Positions 8,679 through 18,185 are shown, numbered from the stretch's first letter. The stretch: 64,000 nt of DNA from Cryomorphaceae bacterium (GCA_011525035.1 WTIZ01000054.1:56869-120868), one strand, 5' to 3'. Notes: generated by a model not told the origin, from the letters alone. Numbers and translations are program-made.

Positions 8679-10166
8679 ATGTCAAGAACCGTATCAAAAA
8701 TCCTCGTTGCGAACAGAGGAGAAATAGCCCTTAGAATTATGAGAAGTGCCCGCGAAATGGGCATTCGAACTGTCGCAGTTTATTCTGAGGCGGACCGCAG
8801 AGCGCCACACGTCCTATTCGCGGACGAGGCAGTTTTCATTGGTCCAGCGCCTTCTGCCGAAAGTTACCTCAAGGGCGACCGAATAATTAGTGCCGCACAA
8901 AACCTAGGTGTAGATGCCATACATCCTGGCTATGGATTCCTGAGTGAAAACGCTGCTTTTGCTGAAGCGGTAGAACAGGCAGGGATGATATTCGTCGGAC
9001 CGCGTCCGCACGCCATTCGCATCATGGGCGACAAACTCAGTGCGAAAGCTGCCGTAGCAGATTTTGACGTACCTCTCGTACCCGGTTCCGATGGGGAGGT
9101 TACGGATGTAGACCGCGCGAAAGAATTGGCCTCAGAGATAGGTTTTCCTATTATGATCAAAGCCAGTGCTGGCGGTGGTGGGAAAGGGATGCGTATTGTA
9201 CACAACCCTGAGGAGTTCGATGCTCAAATGGAGCGCGCGGTTAGTGAAGCAACCAACAGCTTTGGAAACGGAGCGGTGTTTGTCGAGAAATACATAGAAG
9301 ATCCAAGGCATATTGAGATTCAGATTTTAGCGGATGAACACGGTAACGTGGTACACCTTTTTGAACGAGAATGCTCCATCCAACGTCGCCATCAGAAGGT
9401 TATCGAGGAAGCGCCGAGCGTAGTACTTACAGAGTCCCTTCGTGAAGCCATGGGTCAAGCGGCTGTAAATGTGGCCAAGGCTTGTGATTATCGCGGTGCA
9501 GGTACGGTGGAATTTATCTTTGAACCTGGTGGAAAGTTTTACTTTCTAGAAATGAATACACGCTTGCAAGTAGAGCATCCGGTTACTGAGCAAATCACGG
9601 GGATTGATTTGGTCAAACAACAGCTACGTATAGCAGAGGGTCACCCCTTAGCATTCGATCAAAAATCCTTGACCATTCAAGGTCACGCCATTGAAGTTCG
9701 TGTATATGCTGAAAATGCTGCCGAGAACTTTATGCCCGCAACAGGAAAGCTGCATGAATACAAGAGGCCGCAAGGACTAGGTGTTCGAGTAGACGACGGT
9801 CTAGAGCAAGGTATGGAGGTGAGTATCTATTACGATCCAATGATTGCTAAGCTGATCACCTTTGGTGCAGATAGGACAGAGGCTATTGCACGAATGAAGC
9901 GTGCCATTTCAGAATACCGCATCGCTGGGGTACAAACCACGCTGGACTTTGCAGATTTTGTGATGAACCATGAAGCTTTTGTAGGTGGCGAATTCAGTAC
10001 TCATTTTGTAGAGAAGTACTTTTCTCCAAACGCATTGCAAAGCGAGGATGCGGAACTCGAAGCTGTGGGAGCCGCCGCAGTGGCAAACCTTTTGCAAGGA
10101 GCTAAAACAAATCAATCTGTAGTTTCACATGGTAAAAGCTCTCGTTGGAAGACGAATAGGTCCTAG
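8679..10166 (+). CDS. Biotin carboxylase subunit of an acyl-CoA carboxylase (AccC/PccA-like)
   Basis: A 495-residue enzyme from MSRTVSKILVANRGEIALRI. It would carboxylate biotin on a carrier protein with ATP and bicarbonate, for acetyl- or propionyl-CoA carboxylation in the cytoplasm. Domain order is the N-terminal fold (ILVANRGEIA), the ATP-grasp domain with the glycine-rich loop KASAGGGGKGMRIV, catalytic motifs ECSIQRRHQKVIEEAPS and FLEMNTRLQVEHPVTE, and the biotin-carboxylase C domain. An upstream in-frame ATG at 8574 lies inside the previous gene and was rejected. No biotin carrier or carboxyltransferase gene adjoins it, so it must pair with subunits encoded elsewhere. Its last 38 nt overlap the DUF4294 gene; the basic tail (SRWKTNRS) resembles that of Bacteroidota relatives, so I read this as a true end. 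Confidence 0.88.
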   Translation: MSRTVSKILVANRGEIALRIMRSAREMGIRTVAVYSEADRRAPHVLFADEAVFIGPAPSAESYLKGDRIISAAQNLGVDAIHPGYGFLSENAAFAEAVEQAGMIFVGPRPHAIRIMGDKLSAKAAVADFDVPLVPGSDGEVTDVDRAKELASEIGFPIMIKASAGGGGKGMRIVHNPEEFDAQMERAVSEATNSFGNGAVFVEKYIEDPRHIEIQILADEHGNVVHLFERECSIQRRHQKVIEEAPSVVLTESLREAMGQAAVNVAKACDYRGAGTVEFIFEPGGKFYFLEMNTRLQVEHPVTEQITGIDLVKQQLRIAEGHPLAFDQKSLTIQGHAIEVRVYAENAAENFMPATGKLHEYKRPQGLGVRVDDGLEQGMEVSIYYDPMIAKLITFGADRTEAIARMKRAISEYRIAGVQTTLDFADFVMNHEAFVGGEFSTHFVEKYFSPNALQSEDAELEAVGAAAVANLLQGAKTNQSVVSHGKSSRWKTNRS

Positions 10167-10806
10167 CATCTTTTTCCTGCTCCTGCTTCTAAGCAATCCT
10201 GCTGCCGCTCAGGTCGATACCTTGAGTGAAGTTAAGGACGGGACCTTGCCCATTGTCGGCCAACTAGTCGTTGGTGGTGATACCATTCCTTGGTCAGTAT
10301 TGGACGAGGTTCTATTTGTGCCCAAACCTACCTTGAGCGATCATCAGGCACGCAGAAATTATTACAGTCTAACTAGAAAAGTACGAAGGGTATACCCTTA
10401 TGTGCGTGAGGCTGCTATCCGAATGGATAGCGTTAACATGGCACTAGAGGGTATTGATAAAAAACGTCAACGGAGAAAATACACTAAGCAATACCAGCGG
10501 TATTTGGAGGAGCGGTTTGAACCTGAATTACGAAAATTGACCCGTAGTGAAGGTCAAATTTTATCCAAACTTATCTACCGTGAAACCGGTCAACCCGTGT
10601 ACGATATCATCAAAACATACCGCAATGGCTTGAGTGCACGTTTTTGGTCGATGACTGCCTGGTGGTATGATATTGATTTGAAGCGCCCGTATGATCCTTT
10701 GAATGATCCTGAAGATCAGCTCATTGAAAACATCCTAATCAGGAAATTCATTTCGGGACAACTAACTCCCGCAAACGAAGAAGAGCGCAGGAAGTACCAG
10801 CCTTAA
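10129..10806 (+). CDS. DUF4294 domain-containing exported protein
   Basis: A 225-residue protein with a signal peptide (hydrophobic residues 12-26, ending in AAAQ). The mature part matches the Bacteroidota family DUF4294: the stretches YYSLTRKVRRVYPYVREA and EGQILSKLIYRETGQ, and the C-terminal WSMTAWWYDIDLKRPYDP are characteristic. The role is unknown; the location is presumably periplasmic. It overlaps the biotin carboxylase by 38 nt and ends in a 4-nt overlap with the convergent kdsB. The ATG at 10129 is the only start that keeps the signal peptide, so the long overlap appears genuine. Confidence 0.8.
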   Translation: MVKALVGRRIGPSIFFLLLLLSNPAAAQVDTLSEVKDGTLPIVGQLVVGGDTIPWSVLDEVLFVPKPTLSDHQARRNYYSLTRKVRRVYPYVREAAIRMDSVNMALEGIDKKRQRRKYTKQYQRYLEERFEPELRKLTRSEGQILSKLIYRETGQPVYDIIKTYRNGLSARFWSMTAWWYDIDLKRPYDPLNDPEDQLIENILIRKFISGQLTPANEEERRKYQP

Positions 10807-11528
10807 CCAAGCTTTGAGAGCATCTTTTCAGCCGCCTCTAAATCCTCCGGAGTATCAATACTCAACGGCTTATTCGGCGCAGTAGCTATGGCCCAACTTT
10901 TTCCGTTTTCCAACCAACGCAACTGCTCGAGCATTTCATGTTGCTCAAGGGGAGTGGGGGACATGGCACAATATGCTTTTAGCGCTTCGGGTTTAAATGC
11001 ATAAACTCCTACATGCTGGTAGCGCTGAGGTTCACCGTTTCGGGCCGCAGGAATAGGGCTTCGAGAAAAGTACAAGGCCCGACCGTCGTTATCAGTAACT
11101 ACATAAACGTTGGAGTTGCTGCTATGTGCAGTTAACGGTGCTTGAATCGTCGCGGCCTCAGGTTGTTTTTCTTCTAGTAGGTCCAATAATGGCTGCAGGA
11201 TCTCTTTGGAAATGAATGCCTCATCTCCCTGTACATTGATAATGTAGTCCACTTCCAAATCGAGCGACAGGAAGGCTTCAAGAGTTCTAGTGGTACCATT
11301 CACATGGTGTGAGCCGGTTCGAATACAGGGTATCTTTTGCGATTCACACTCTGCGAGGATGTCGTCAGAATCAGTAGCGACATATACCCGTTCAAAGAGG
11401 TCTTTTACCCCTGTGTAGGTCCGTCGAATAATTGGTACACCACCAAGAAGTCTTAGCGGTTTGCCAGGAAGGCGTTGTGCACCCATTCGCGCTGGAAGTA
11501 TGACTAAATACCGATTCTGCTTACTCAA
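10803..11528 (-). CDS. kdsB: 3-deoxy-manno-octulosonate cytidylyltransferase (CMP-KDO synthetase)
   Basis: A 241-residue enzyme that activates KDO with CTP to CMP-KDO for the inner core of lipopolysaccharide. The N-terminal nucleotide-binding motif ILPARMGAQRLPGKPL, VYVATDSDDI, the NVQGDEAFI motif, and PQRYQHVGVYAFK fit the family, as does the length. The only start that preserves the first strand is TTG at 11526-11528 (TTG AGT AAG); no ATG or GTG lies in frame upstream or before the PARMGAQ motif. A TTG start is unusual here. The gene converges with DUF4294. Confidence 0.92.
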   Translation of the reverse strand: MSKQNRYLVILPARMGAQRLPGKPLRLLGGVPIIRRTYTGVKDLFERVYVATDSDDILAECESQKIPCIRTGSHHVNGTTRTLEAFLSLDLEVDYIINVQGDEAFISKEILQPLLDLLEEKQPEAATIQAPLTAHSSNSNVYVVTDNDGRALYFSRSPIPAARNGEPQRYQHVGVYAFKPEALKAYCAMSPTPLEQHEMLEQLRWLENGKSWAIATAPNKPLSIDTPEDLEAAEKMLSKLG

Positions 11529-11640
11529 AACGACTTTTATCGAGATTATAATATCCTTCGCAATATCGCATTTAGATGCTATTGCGTTGTAGTGTGGGTA
11601 GAGTTCTTTTCTTAATTTTAACCTTCTTAGCCTCGAATTA

Positions 11641-12525
11641 GTGAAAATAAAGCAAGCTCTTGAAATACTTCAACTTGAGAAACTGCCAGTTTCTAAAGAA
11701 GAAATAGATGCCGCTTACAAGTTGCGTGCAAAGGAACTACACCCTGATGTTGGGGGCAGTGAGGAGGCGTTCCAATCTTTGACAGAAGCTTATGAATTAG
11801 CCTTGCGCGGTCTTGATGTGGTGTTAGATGCTGCAAAGATCGACCCTGTTGAGGAAGCCTTGAAGAAAAAGCGCGCGGCCATGAGGGAGGAAATGTTAAA
11901 GCGCAGGGCTGTGGAAGATCACCAGAGAAATGTACAGGCTACGAAATGGATATACTCCATCCTTACGGTTCTTGGAATCGCGGTGTTGGTCATTTTTGTC
12001 AAGCCCTACATCAATAAATTCATGGTAGAACGCAACCCTATTGAGCAAATGGGTACGGTCACCTATTCAGATCGAACGGATAAATTCACGGTTAAATGGA
12101 ATTGGGACGGCACAAACTATGAAAAGACCTTTAAAGGCAGGTTTGTCGATGCCAAGTGGCTGGTCGCTGATGCAGGCATGCCCGTCATCCTCGGTAACCA
12201 ATACATCGTCCGATTTAATGCCAATCGTCCAAACTTTGCAGTGCTCAAAGACGAATACATCAGTCCGGAAACGGCCGAGGTGTACTTTAATATAGTCCGA
12301 CACCCACTGGCAGAGCACCTTGGGATATCCGTGGAGGACCCATCCGTAGTGTGTTTGTATTGGAGCATACTAGACCGATTCGGAGTAGACGGCCTAGGTC
12401 ATATTTTATTCTCACACACACCGTTTCGAAAAAATTGGTACCACAATGAGGGGACTTTCCAAGGGTTAGTCGAATCAGAGGCGTATAAAAAATTGTACAG
12501 AAGTTGTTTGGTAAGGCCTGAGTAA
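11641..12525 (+). CDS. Membrane-anchored J-domain protein
   Basis: A 294-residue protein starting with GTG at 11641. Residues 1-55 are a J domain with the diagnostic HPD at 34-36, preceded by AAYKLRAKEL and followed by GGSEEAFQSLTEAY. A charged helical linker (65-97) leads to one membrane helix (about 103-121). The remaining ~170 residues form a soluble domain with no family I recognise. J domains stimulate DnaK-type Hsp70 ATPase, so the inference is recruitment of DnaK to the membrane, with the C-terminal domain choosing the client or site. A weak TAATTTTA box lies at 11613-11620, 20 nt before the start. Transcribed away from kdsB and just upstream of hisS. Confidence 0.7.
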   Translation: MKIKQALEILQLEKLPVSKEEIDAAYKLRAKELHPDVGGSEEAFQSLTEAYELALRGLDVVLDAAKIDPVEEALKKKRAAMREEMLKRRAVEDHQRNVQATKWIYSILTVLGIAVLVIFVKPYINKFMVERNPIEQMGTVTYSDRTDKFTVKWNWDGTNYEKTFKGRFVDAKWLVADAGMPVILGNQYIVRFNANRPNFAVLKDEYISPETAEVYFNIVRHPLAEHLGISVEDPSVVCLYWSILDRFGVDGLGHILFSHTPFRKNWYHNEGTFQGLVESEAYKKLYRSCLVRPE

Positions 12526-12540
12526 TTGCCTTTGTCGAGC

Positions 12541-12548
12541 TAACTTTG
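12541..12548 (+). promoter_or_regulatory. Candidate -7 box for hisS
   Basis: TAACTTTG matches TAnnTTTG exactly and ends 22 nt before the hisS ATG at 12571. No clear -33 TTG at the expected spacing. Confidence 0.4.
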
Positions 12549-12570
12549 TGTATCATCCTTAGAATAAATT

Positions 12571-13914
12571 ATGAAGCCATCATTAGCGAAGGGAACTAGA
12601 GATTTTTCTGCCGAGGTCGTTCAGAAGCGTCAATACATCATGAATGTATTGAAAGCGCAGTTTGAACTGCGTGGATACGATCCCATAGAAACACCTTCCT
12701 TCGAGAATATTGAAACTTTGACCGGTAAATACGGAGAAGAAGGAGATAGGCTCATTTTTAAAATTCTTCGCTCTGGAGATTTTACATCAAAAATTTCGGA
12801 AGAGCTGTGGCAGGAAAAGCAGGCTTCAAAATTGGCTCCAAAAATTGCCGATAAGGCCCTCCGTTACGATTTAACGGTTCCATTTGCGAGATACGTTGTC
12901 CAACATAGAAATGAGTTGGCATTTCCGTTCAAGCGTTACCAGATGCAGCCTGTATGGCGAGCGGACCGACCACAAAAAGGAAGATTTAGAGAGTTTTATC
13001 AGTGCGACGCCGATGTAGTAGGTTCCGACAGTTTATGGCAAGAAGTAGAGTTGATTCACATCTACGATGCTTCTTTCTCCAAACTAGGACTGCCTGCCAC
13101 TATTAAAATCAATAACCGCAAGATACTTGCAGGAATGGCTGAAGTACTCGGAATTTCCGACCACTTCATTGCCTTCACTGTAGCTATTGACAAACTAGAT
13201 AAAGTTGGGCCAGAGGGTGTTTGTAAGGAAATGCGCGAACAAGGACTTGCAGCAACTGCGGTGACCACCTTTGAATCTTGGTTACAACAAGGTTTAACCT
13301 TGGAAAATTTGCAAGAATTGCTCCAATCGAGTGAGGAGGGTAAATTAGGCTTGGAAGAGCTAGGGTTTGTTCTTGAGCATGCCTCAGAAGGTTTACAAGG
13401 CTGTGATTTACAATTTGACTTTACGCTTGCGAGAGGATTGAACTACTACACCGGAACTATTTTTGAAGTTGCGGCGAAAGGCGTTGCCATGGGTAGTATT
13501 GGCGGCGGCGGTCGTTACGCTGATCTCACAAGTATTTTTGGCATGAAGGATACCTCAGGAGTGGGGATAAGCTTTGGATTGGACCGCATCTACCTCTGCT
13601 TGGAAGAATTGGATCTGTTTCCTTCAGAAGTGGCACAAAAACCTTCCATACTCTTTGCAAACTTCGGAGCTACTGAGGGTGCTGCAGCCTACCAATGGGT
13701 ACAGAAGCTAGTTGCCCATGGGGTACGAGCTGAATTGTATCCAGATGCATCGAAGCTTAAGAAGCAGTTTGACTTTGCCGATAAAAAAGGAATTCCATTT
13801 ATGGCGATGGTTGGAACCAATGAAATGGGAAGCAATCAAATACCGGTGAAAAATCTTGCCTCTGGTGAGCAAGAGTCAATGACTTTAGAGCAGATACTCG
13901 CGCTAATCAAGTAA
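12571..13914 (+). CDS. hisS: Histidyl-tRNA synthetase
   Basis: A 447-residue class II aminoacyl-tRNA synthetase that charges tRNA-His. Visible signatures: the N-terminal [10 protein letters not shown], motif 1 region ([15 protein letters not shown]), motif 2 ([20 protein letters not shown]), the HisA-type motif [14 protein letters not shown], and motif 3 (GGGGRYADL and [11 protein letters not shown]). The C-terminal ~90 residues form the anticodon-binding domain. The length is at the upper end for the family, as common in Bacteroidota. The last 12 nt overlap the convergent decarboxylase gene. Confidence 0.95.
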   Translation: MKPSLAKGTRDFSAEVVQKRQYIMNVLKAQFELRGYDPIETPSFENIETLTGKYGEEGDRLIFKILRSGDFTSKISEELWQEKQASKLAPKIADKALRYDLTVPFARYVVQHRNELAFPFKRYQMQPVWRADRPQKGRFREFYQCDADVVGSDSLWQEVELIHIYDASFSKLGLPATIKINNRKILAGMAEVLGISDHFIAFTVAIDKLDKVGPEGVCKEMREQGLAATAVTTFESWLQQGLTLENLQELLQSSEEGKLGLEELGFVLEHASEGLQGCDLQFDFTLARGLNYYTGTIFEVAAKGVAMGSIGGGGRYADLTSIFGMKDTSGVGISFGLDRIYLCLEELDLFPSEVAQKPSILFANFGATEGAAAYQWVQKLVAHGVRAELYPDASKLKKQFDFADKKGIPFMAMVGTNEMGSNQIPVKNLASGEQESMTLEQILALIK

Positions 13915-15162
13915 ACGTTCCCAAAACGCCGGATCGTTGTGTTCAGGCTTCATTAGTACGCTTCTCACAACAATGAGCTCTTCACTGTCCCATTGCAAGT
14001 CCCAAGGCCATTGTTCTCTTTGTACTTTGAGCAGGGCTAGGTGAATGCCTTCATTGGCTTTACGCTCAAAGAAAGCTCTGTTCTGAATGCTTATCTCCGT
14101 ACTGCTAGTTCCCTTAGTCGAGAATATGCAGATGTCCAATTCTGGGTCGAGACTCCAGAATCCTTGCTCTAAAGCGCACTTGTGCAACCCTTTGGCTGCA
14201 AGAAGACTTTCTTGAAGTCGTTTTGCAAACCTTCCATCTTTAGCTAATGGGAATTTCTTCATGGTTGCCCACAATGCAGCCGCAGCGGTGCCTGGCCTGG
14301 AACACTCAAGCGTAATTTCACCTAGATGTAATTCCCCACTGGTAAAATAGGTATACGGACTGTCGTGCTTATAGAACCTTCCTTCAGCAGGGTTTTTGAG
14401 CAAAATGGAGCCACAGCCATAGGGTTGAAGCCCATGCTTGTGCGGGTCTATAACAATGGAGTCGGCGTGTGGCATTGCTTCGAAATGTCGCTGTGTTTCC
14501 TTTGGCAATTGGCTGATTTTGAAGTAACCGCCGTACGCCGCATCGACATGAATTCGAAACGAATACTTCTCTTTTATCGCAACAACATCCGCAAGGGGGT
14601 CAACTTTCCCCAACCCCGTGGTCCCTAGCGTTACTACAACGATAGGAGGTACTTCACTTGCAGCAAGCAGCTGTTCTAGTGCCTCTGTATCCATTCTACC
14701 CTGCGCATCTGTTGGAACTTCCTTGAAAGGCATTCCGAGGACCTCGGACATTCTGCTATGGGTATAATGAGAGGCTGAACTGGCAAGAACGGTTGCCTTA
14801 GGTATGCTTTGGCGACCCACCCACAAGGCTTCAAGATTGGCCATCGTTCCACCAGAGGTTAAATGACCGAGACAAGGGGTATAGCCTACCATGCTTCCAA
14901 GCTGCTCGATAACTTCGAGTTCTAATGCCGAGGTAGCACGACCGCCGTCGAGTGCGTGATTGTTAGGATTTACCAGCGAGGTCATCCAATGCGCGGCTTG
15001 CGCCAGGGCATGTGGTGGTTTAATCATCTGACCGGCATACTCTTGTGCATGATACGGGTAGTTGTCTTGCAAACGTTCCGCAAGCTCTTCAAGGATAGCC
15101 CTGTCCTCCTTGTCTAGGGGTAGATCAGAAAATTGTAGTGCTTTGAGATGGTTCCAGTTCAT
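13903..15162 (-). CDS. Group II pyridoxal-phosphate-dependent decarboxylase
   Basis: A 419-residue cytoplasmic PLP enzyme of the aromatic-L-amino-acid/glutamate decarboxylase fold. Visible: the substrate-domain start ([33 protein letters not shown]), the cofactor-binding stretch [17 protein letters not shown], the PLP-contact aspartate in [12 protein letters not shown], and the Schiff-base lysine in [13 protein letters not shown]. The substrate cannot be called from sequence. It lies 14 nt behind the DASH cryptochrome gene on the same strand, so it is probably the third cistron of a photolyase operon, a partnership I do not know from other organisms. Its 3' end overlaps hisS by 12 nt. Confidence 0.82.
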   Translation of the reverse strand: MNWNHLKALQFSDLPLDKEDRAILEELAERLQDNYPYHAQEYAGQMIKPPHALAQAAHWMTSLVNPNNHALDGGRATSALELEVIEQLGSMVGYTPCLGHLTSGGTMANLEALWVGRQSIPKATVLASSASHYTHSRMSEVLGMPFKEVPTDAQGRMDTEALEQLLAASEVPPIVVVTLGTTGLGKVDPLADVVAIKEKYSFRIHVDAAYGGYFKISQLPKETQRHFEAMPHADSIVIDPHKHGLQPYGCGSILLKNPAEGRFYKHDSPYTYFTSGELHLGEITLECSRPGTAAAALWATMKKFPLAKDGRFAKRLQESLLAAKGLHKCALEQGFWSLDPELDICIFSTKGTSSTEISIQNRAFFERKANEGIHLALLKVQREQWPWDLQWDSEELIVVRSVLMKPEHNDPAFWERLLD

Positions 15163-15176
15163 GCACTAAAGGTAGG

Positions 15177-16457
15177 CTACGTCCACGTCTCTACAAACTC
15201 TCCTTTCGGGTCGTAACGCTCGGCTTGCATCTTGGTGTTAAACTTTCTGAATGGTCTCGGATCATTGCCTCTACCGGCATTATAGAGCCAATTCCCATAA
15301 TTCGATGCCGGGTCGTAGTCAATCAAATGCTTTTCAAAAAAAGCAGCACCAGCGCGCCAGTCTATTCCCATGTCGTGCACCAAATAGGATGCTACATTTT
15401 GTCTTCCACGATTGCTCATGAAACCTGTTGCTACGAGTTCTTTCATATTGGCATCCACCAGCGGATCACCTGTATTTCCTGTGGTCCATTTTTCAAAAGC
15501 TCTTGCATTAAAACCTTGCTTCAAAGGCTTTTCTGGCTGCAATCCGTGTGCAGTAAATAAATCCTTACCGTGTTTAAGCGCAATCCACTGGAAGTATTCG
15601 CGCCATAAAAGCTCAAAAAACAGCCAATAAGTACTCTCGTTAGATTCAACCTCTTCCTCAAATCTTTTCAATTCGTCGTAAATCTGTCTAGCACTAATGC
15701 AGCCCAGGGCGAGAAATGCCGAAAACTTCGAACTATAATTACGACCGACCATCCCATTACGGGTCTGCTTGTAAACCAGGACATGTTCGCTTTCCCAGAG
15801 GTAAAAGTCTAATTGTTCCCAAGCAGCCGAGGTACCACCAGCGAAGGGTACTGCGCTGCGTTCATCTTGTGCTACCTCCCACAAGTGGATACCGTCCGAA
15901 CTCAAATCAAAATCAAAGGGGTCGAAGGAGGAAATTTCTGGCTCTTCAATAGGCGGTTGCACGCGAGAGCGTTTTTCGACCTTACCTCTAAATCTCGAGA
16001 ACACTTCAGGAATTTCATTCACACTAAAGGGCAAATCACGCTCCAAGTATAAGGTTCGCTCCGTCATTAAATGAACCGACACTCCTTGTTCTTTGGCTTT
16101 TTCAGTCAATTTGCGCTCGACTTGTCTTTCATTGTAGGCGAACTCTTTTGGCGCATAAATGGCTGTTGCTCCCGTTTTTGTGGCCAATTCAAGCAGCCCT
16201 TTTACCGGGTCAACACCACGAAGCACGAGCAACTCGCTTGAGTCGTTTTCCAAAGCACTGTTCAGGTCAGCGAGGCTTTCCATTAAAAAACGCTTCCTAT
16301 GGTCGCCTTTGCCTTCTTCTACCCATTTAGTATTGTGCCACGACTCTTCATCAAAATACACAGGTATGACGGTATCAAAGCGAGAGTAGGCTTCGGCTAC
16401 AGGGGTATTGTCTCCTAGTCGTAAGTTGTTTCTAAACCAGAGAATACAGGTACTCAT
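15177..16457 (-). CDS. DASH-type cryptochrome/photolyase
   Basis: A 426-residue flavoprotein of the photolyase superfamily. N-terminal alpha/beta antenna-binding domain (ILWFRNNLRLGDNTP), and a C-terminal FAD-binding helical domain with ELLWREYFQWIALKHG, the block ANMKELVATGFMSNRGRQNVASYLVHD, and YDPASNYGNWLYNAGRGNDPR. The last blocks are hallmarks of cry-DASH. Members repair cyclobutane dimers in single-stranded or looped DNA under blue light and may have signalling roles. The start codon overlaps the stop of the upstream FeS photolyase gene by 1 nt (TAATG), indicating translational coupling. At 426 residues it is close to the usual bacterial length, without a long C-terminal extension. Confidence 0.9.
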   Translation of the reverse strand: MSTCILWFRNNLRLGDNTPVAEAYSRFDTVIPVYFDEESWHNTKWVEEGKGDHRKRFLMESLADLNSALENDSSELLVLRGVDPVKGLLELATKTGATAIYAPKEFAYNERQVERKLTEKAKEQGVSVHLMTERTLYLERDLPFSVNEIPEVFSRFRGKVEKRSRVQPPIEEPEISSFDPFDFDLSSDGIHLWEVAQDERSAVPFAGGTSAAWEQLDFYLWESEHVLVYKQTRNGMVGRNYSSKFSAFLALGCISARQIYDELKRFEEEVESNESTYWLFFELLWREYFQWIALKHGKDLFTAHGLQPEKPLKQGFNARAFEKWTTGNTGDPLVDANMKELVATGFMSNRGRQNVASYLVHDMGIDWRAGAAFFEKHLIDYDPASNYGNWLYNAGRGNDPRPFRKFNTKMQAERYDPKGEFVETWT

Positions 16458-17986
16458 TACAGTGCTTCTAAGTTTTCTAAAACATAATTTGCTCGAGCTC
16501 TTATGGCTGCCTTGTTTTCTAAGGACATCTTATCGAACGTGCGATACACCATACCCAGCCTAAAGTTGTTGCCAAGCAGGTCTCTATGTCGTTCAAAGAA
16601 GTTCCAATAGAGCGAGTTAAAAGGACAACTATCAGAATCGGTTTTTGTTTTCTCGTTGTAGAAACAATTCTGGCAATAGTCGCCCATTTTCTTCATGTAA
16701 TTCGCGGATGCGACATAAGGTTTGGTTGCGATCCAGCCACCGTCCGCATATTGACTCATCCCGCGGGTGTTGGTAATTTCAACCCATTCGAAGGCATCAA
16801 TGTAAATGCCCAGGTACCATAAATCCACTTCATCGGGATCTATGCCAGCGAGCAGCATAAAGTTGCCGGTAACCATAAGTCGCTGAATATGATGTGCATA
16901 GGCATGGTCGAGGCTTTGGCCAATGGAGTGCGATAGGCACTTCATCTTCGTATTACCGTTCCAAAACCACTCGGGCAGAGGCGTTTTGTGATTGAAGTAA
17001 TTTTCGTTGCCAAAATCGGGCATGCGCTCCCAATAGACGCCTCTCATGAACTCTCTCCATCCCAAAATCTGACGGATGAAACCTTCGGCCGCATTCAATG
17101 GAATATGCTCATTAGATCTGTAATAGGCCTCTGCACGCTGGCAAATGGTCAATGGGTCTATGAGCTTGACGTTTAGGGCAAATGATATTCTGCTATGGTA
17201 CAGCGCCCAATCACTCACGGTCATTGCATCTTGAAAATCACCAAAGAATTGGAAACAATGTTCAAGCCACTGATCGAATATGGCAAGTGCCTGCTCGGTA
17301 GAAGTTGGCCAATAATAATGTTTGGGATCCTTAAGGTTCCCAATGGTCGGCAACTCCGCCTTCAATACATCGGTATATACTTCTTCCACATTTGTGGACG
17401 GCAAGTAGGGGGGAGGAATCAAATGGTTTTTTGGAAGTTTCTTTCGGTTTTGAGCATCGTAGTTCCATTTGCCCCCATGTGGCGCATTTCCTTCCATTAG
17501 AATACCCGTGCGCTTCCTGAGTTTGCGGTAAAAGGTTTCCATAAGGAAGCTCTTTTTTCCCTTGAAAGTCGCAGTGAATTCCTCTTTTGTGGATATGAAA
17601 TGCTCGCTGGATACAAAGGAGATAGGATGGCCTTTAGTGGCCAATTCTTCAAGGTTTTGTTGCACTCTTATCTCATCCGGCTGCATAAATTGCAACGCTG
17701 TAGCCTGTAGTTTATCACTAATACTGTGTAAGATTTCAGCCAGCTCTACTTGCTCTGAATCGAGTATCCGATGGTAATACACCTCGTGACCCTGCTCTTT
17801 GAGCTTGGCGGCAAAATTCCGCATGGCTTGTAGTATCCCAACCACCTTTTGGATGTGATGGGGCGCATATGAACCTTCACCACGACATTCTATGAATACA
17901 TAGGTAATGGAGGCGTCGATTTGTTGAAACCAGGAATGTGATGGATTAAGCTGATCGCCTAGAACTAATCGGAGGGTACGTGACAT
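16457..17986 (-). CDS. Iron-sulfur (6-4) photolyase (FeS-BCP, PhrB-like)
   Basis: A 509-residue member of the DPRP/FeS-BCP branch of cryptochromes and photolyases. It starts with MSRTLRLVLGDQLNPSHSWF and carries the FAD-site block AEGFIRQILGWREFMRGVYW. Four cysteines fit the 4Fe-4S site: C350 (MKCLSHS), C438 and C441 (DYCQNC), and C454 (SCPF). These numbers coincide with the cluster cysteines of Agrobacterium PhrB as I remember them. The expected role is light-driven repair of (6-4) photoproducts with FAD and a lumazine-type antenna. First gene of a leftward group with cry-DASH (1-nt overlap) and a PLP decarboxylase. Confidence 0.9.
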   Translation of the reverse strand: MSRTLRLVLGDQLNPSHSWFQQIDASITYVFIECRGEGSYAPHHIQKVVGILQAMRNFAAKLKEQGHEVYYHRILDSEQVELAEILHSISDKLQATALQFMQPDEIRVQQNLEELATKGHPISFVSSEHFISTKEEFTATFKGKKSFLMETFYRKLRKRTGILMEGNAPHGGKWNYDAQNRKKLPKNHLIPPPYLPSTNVEEVYTDVLKAELPTIGNLKDPKHYYWPTSTEQALAIFDQWLEHCFQFFGDFQDAMTVSDWALYHSRISFALNVKLIDPLTICQRAEAYYRSNEHIPLNAAEGFIRQILGWREFMRGVYWERMPDFGNENYFNHKTPLPEWFWNGNTKMKCLSHSIGQSLDHAYAHHIQRLMVTGNFMLLAGIDPDEVDLWYLGIYIDAFEWVEITNTRGMSQYADGGWIATKPYVASANYMKKMGDYCQNCFYNEKTKTDSDSCPFNSLYWNFFERHRDLLGNNFRLGMVYRTFDKMSLENKAAIRARANYVLENLEAL

Positions 17987-18032
17987 GTTTGCTTAACACC
18001 CCCAATAGCACGAAAGTTTAGGGCAAAAAAAA

Positions 18033-18052
18033 GGAGCCAATTTCTTGGCTCC
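18033..18052 (-). terminator. Rho-independent terminator on the minus strand
   Basis: Perfect 8-bp stem GGAGCCAA/TTGGCTCC with a 4-nt loop, followed on the minus strand by eight T (plus-strand A run at 18025-18032). It would stop leftward transcripts coming from the lipoprotein gene ending at 18186, before the photolyase operon begins at 17986. Confidence 0.75.
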
Positions 18053-18185
18053 GTACCCCTAACCTAATTCAAAGTTGCCCTTGAATACATGCAATATAGA
18101 AAGAACTTTTTTGTGTGTAGCCCGCTAATTACATATTGAGTATAAAAACTTATGAATTGACCCTTAGAAGACTGATTATGAACTT

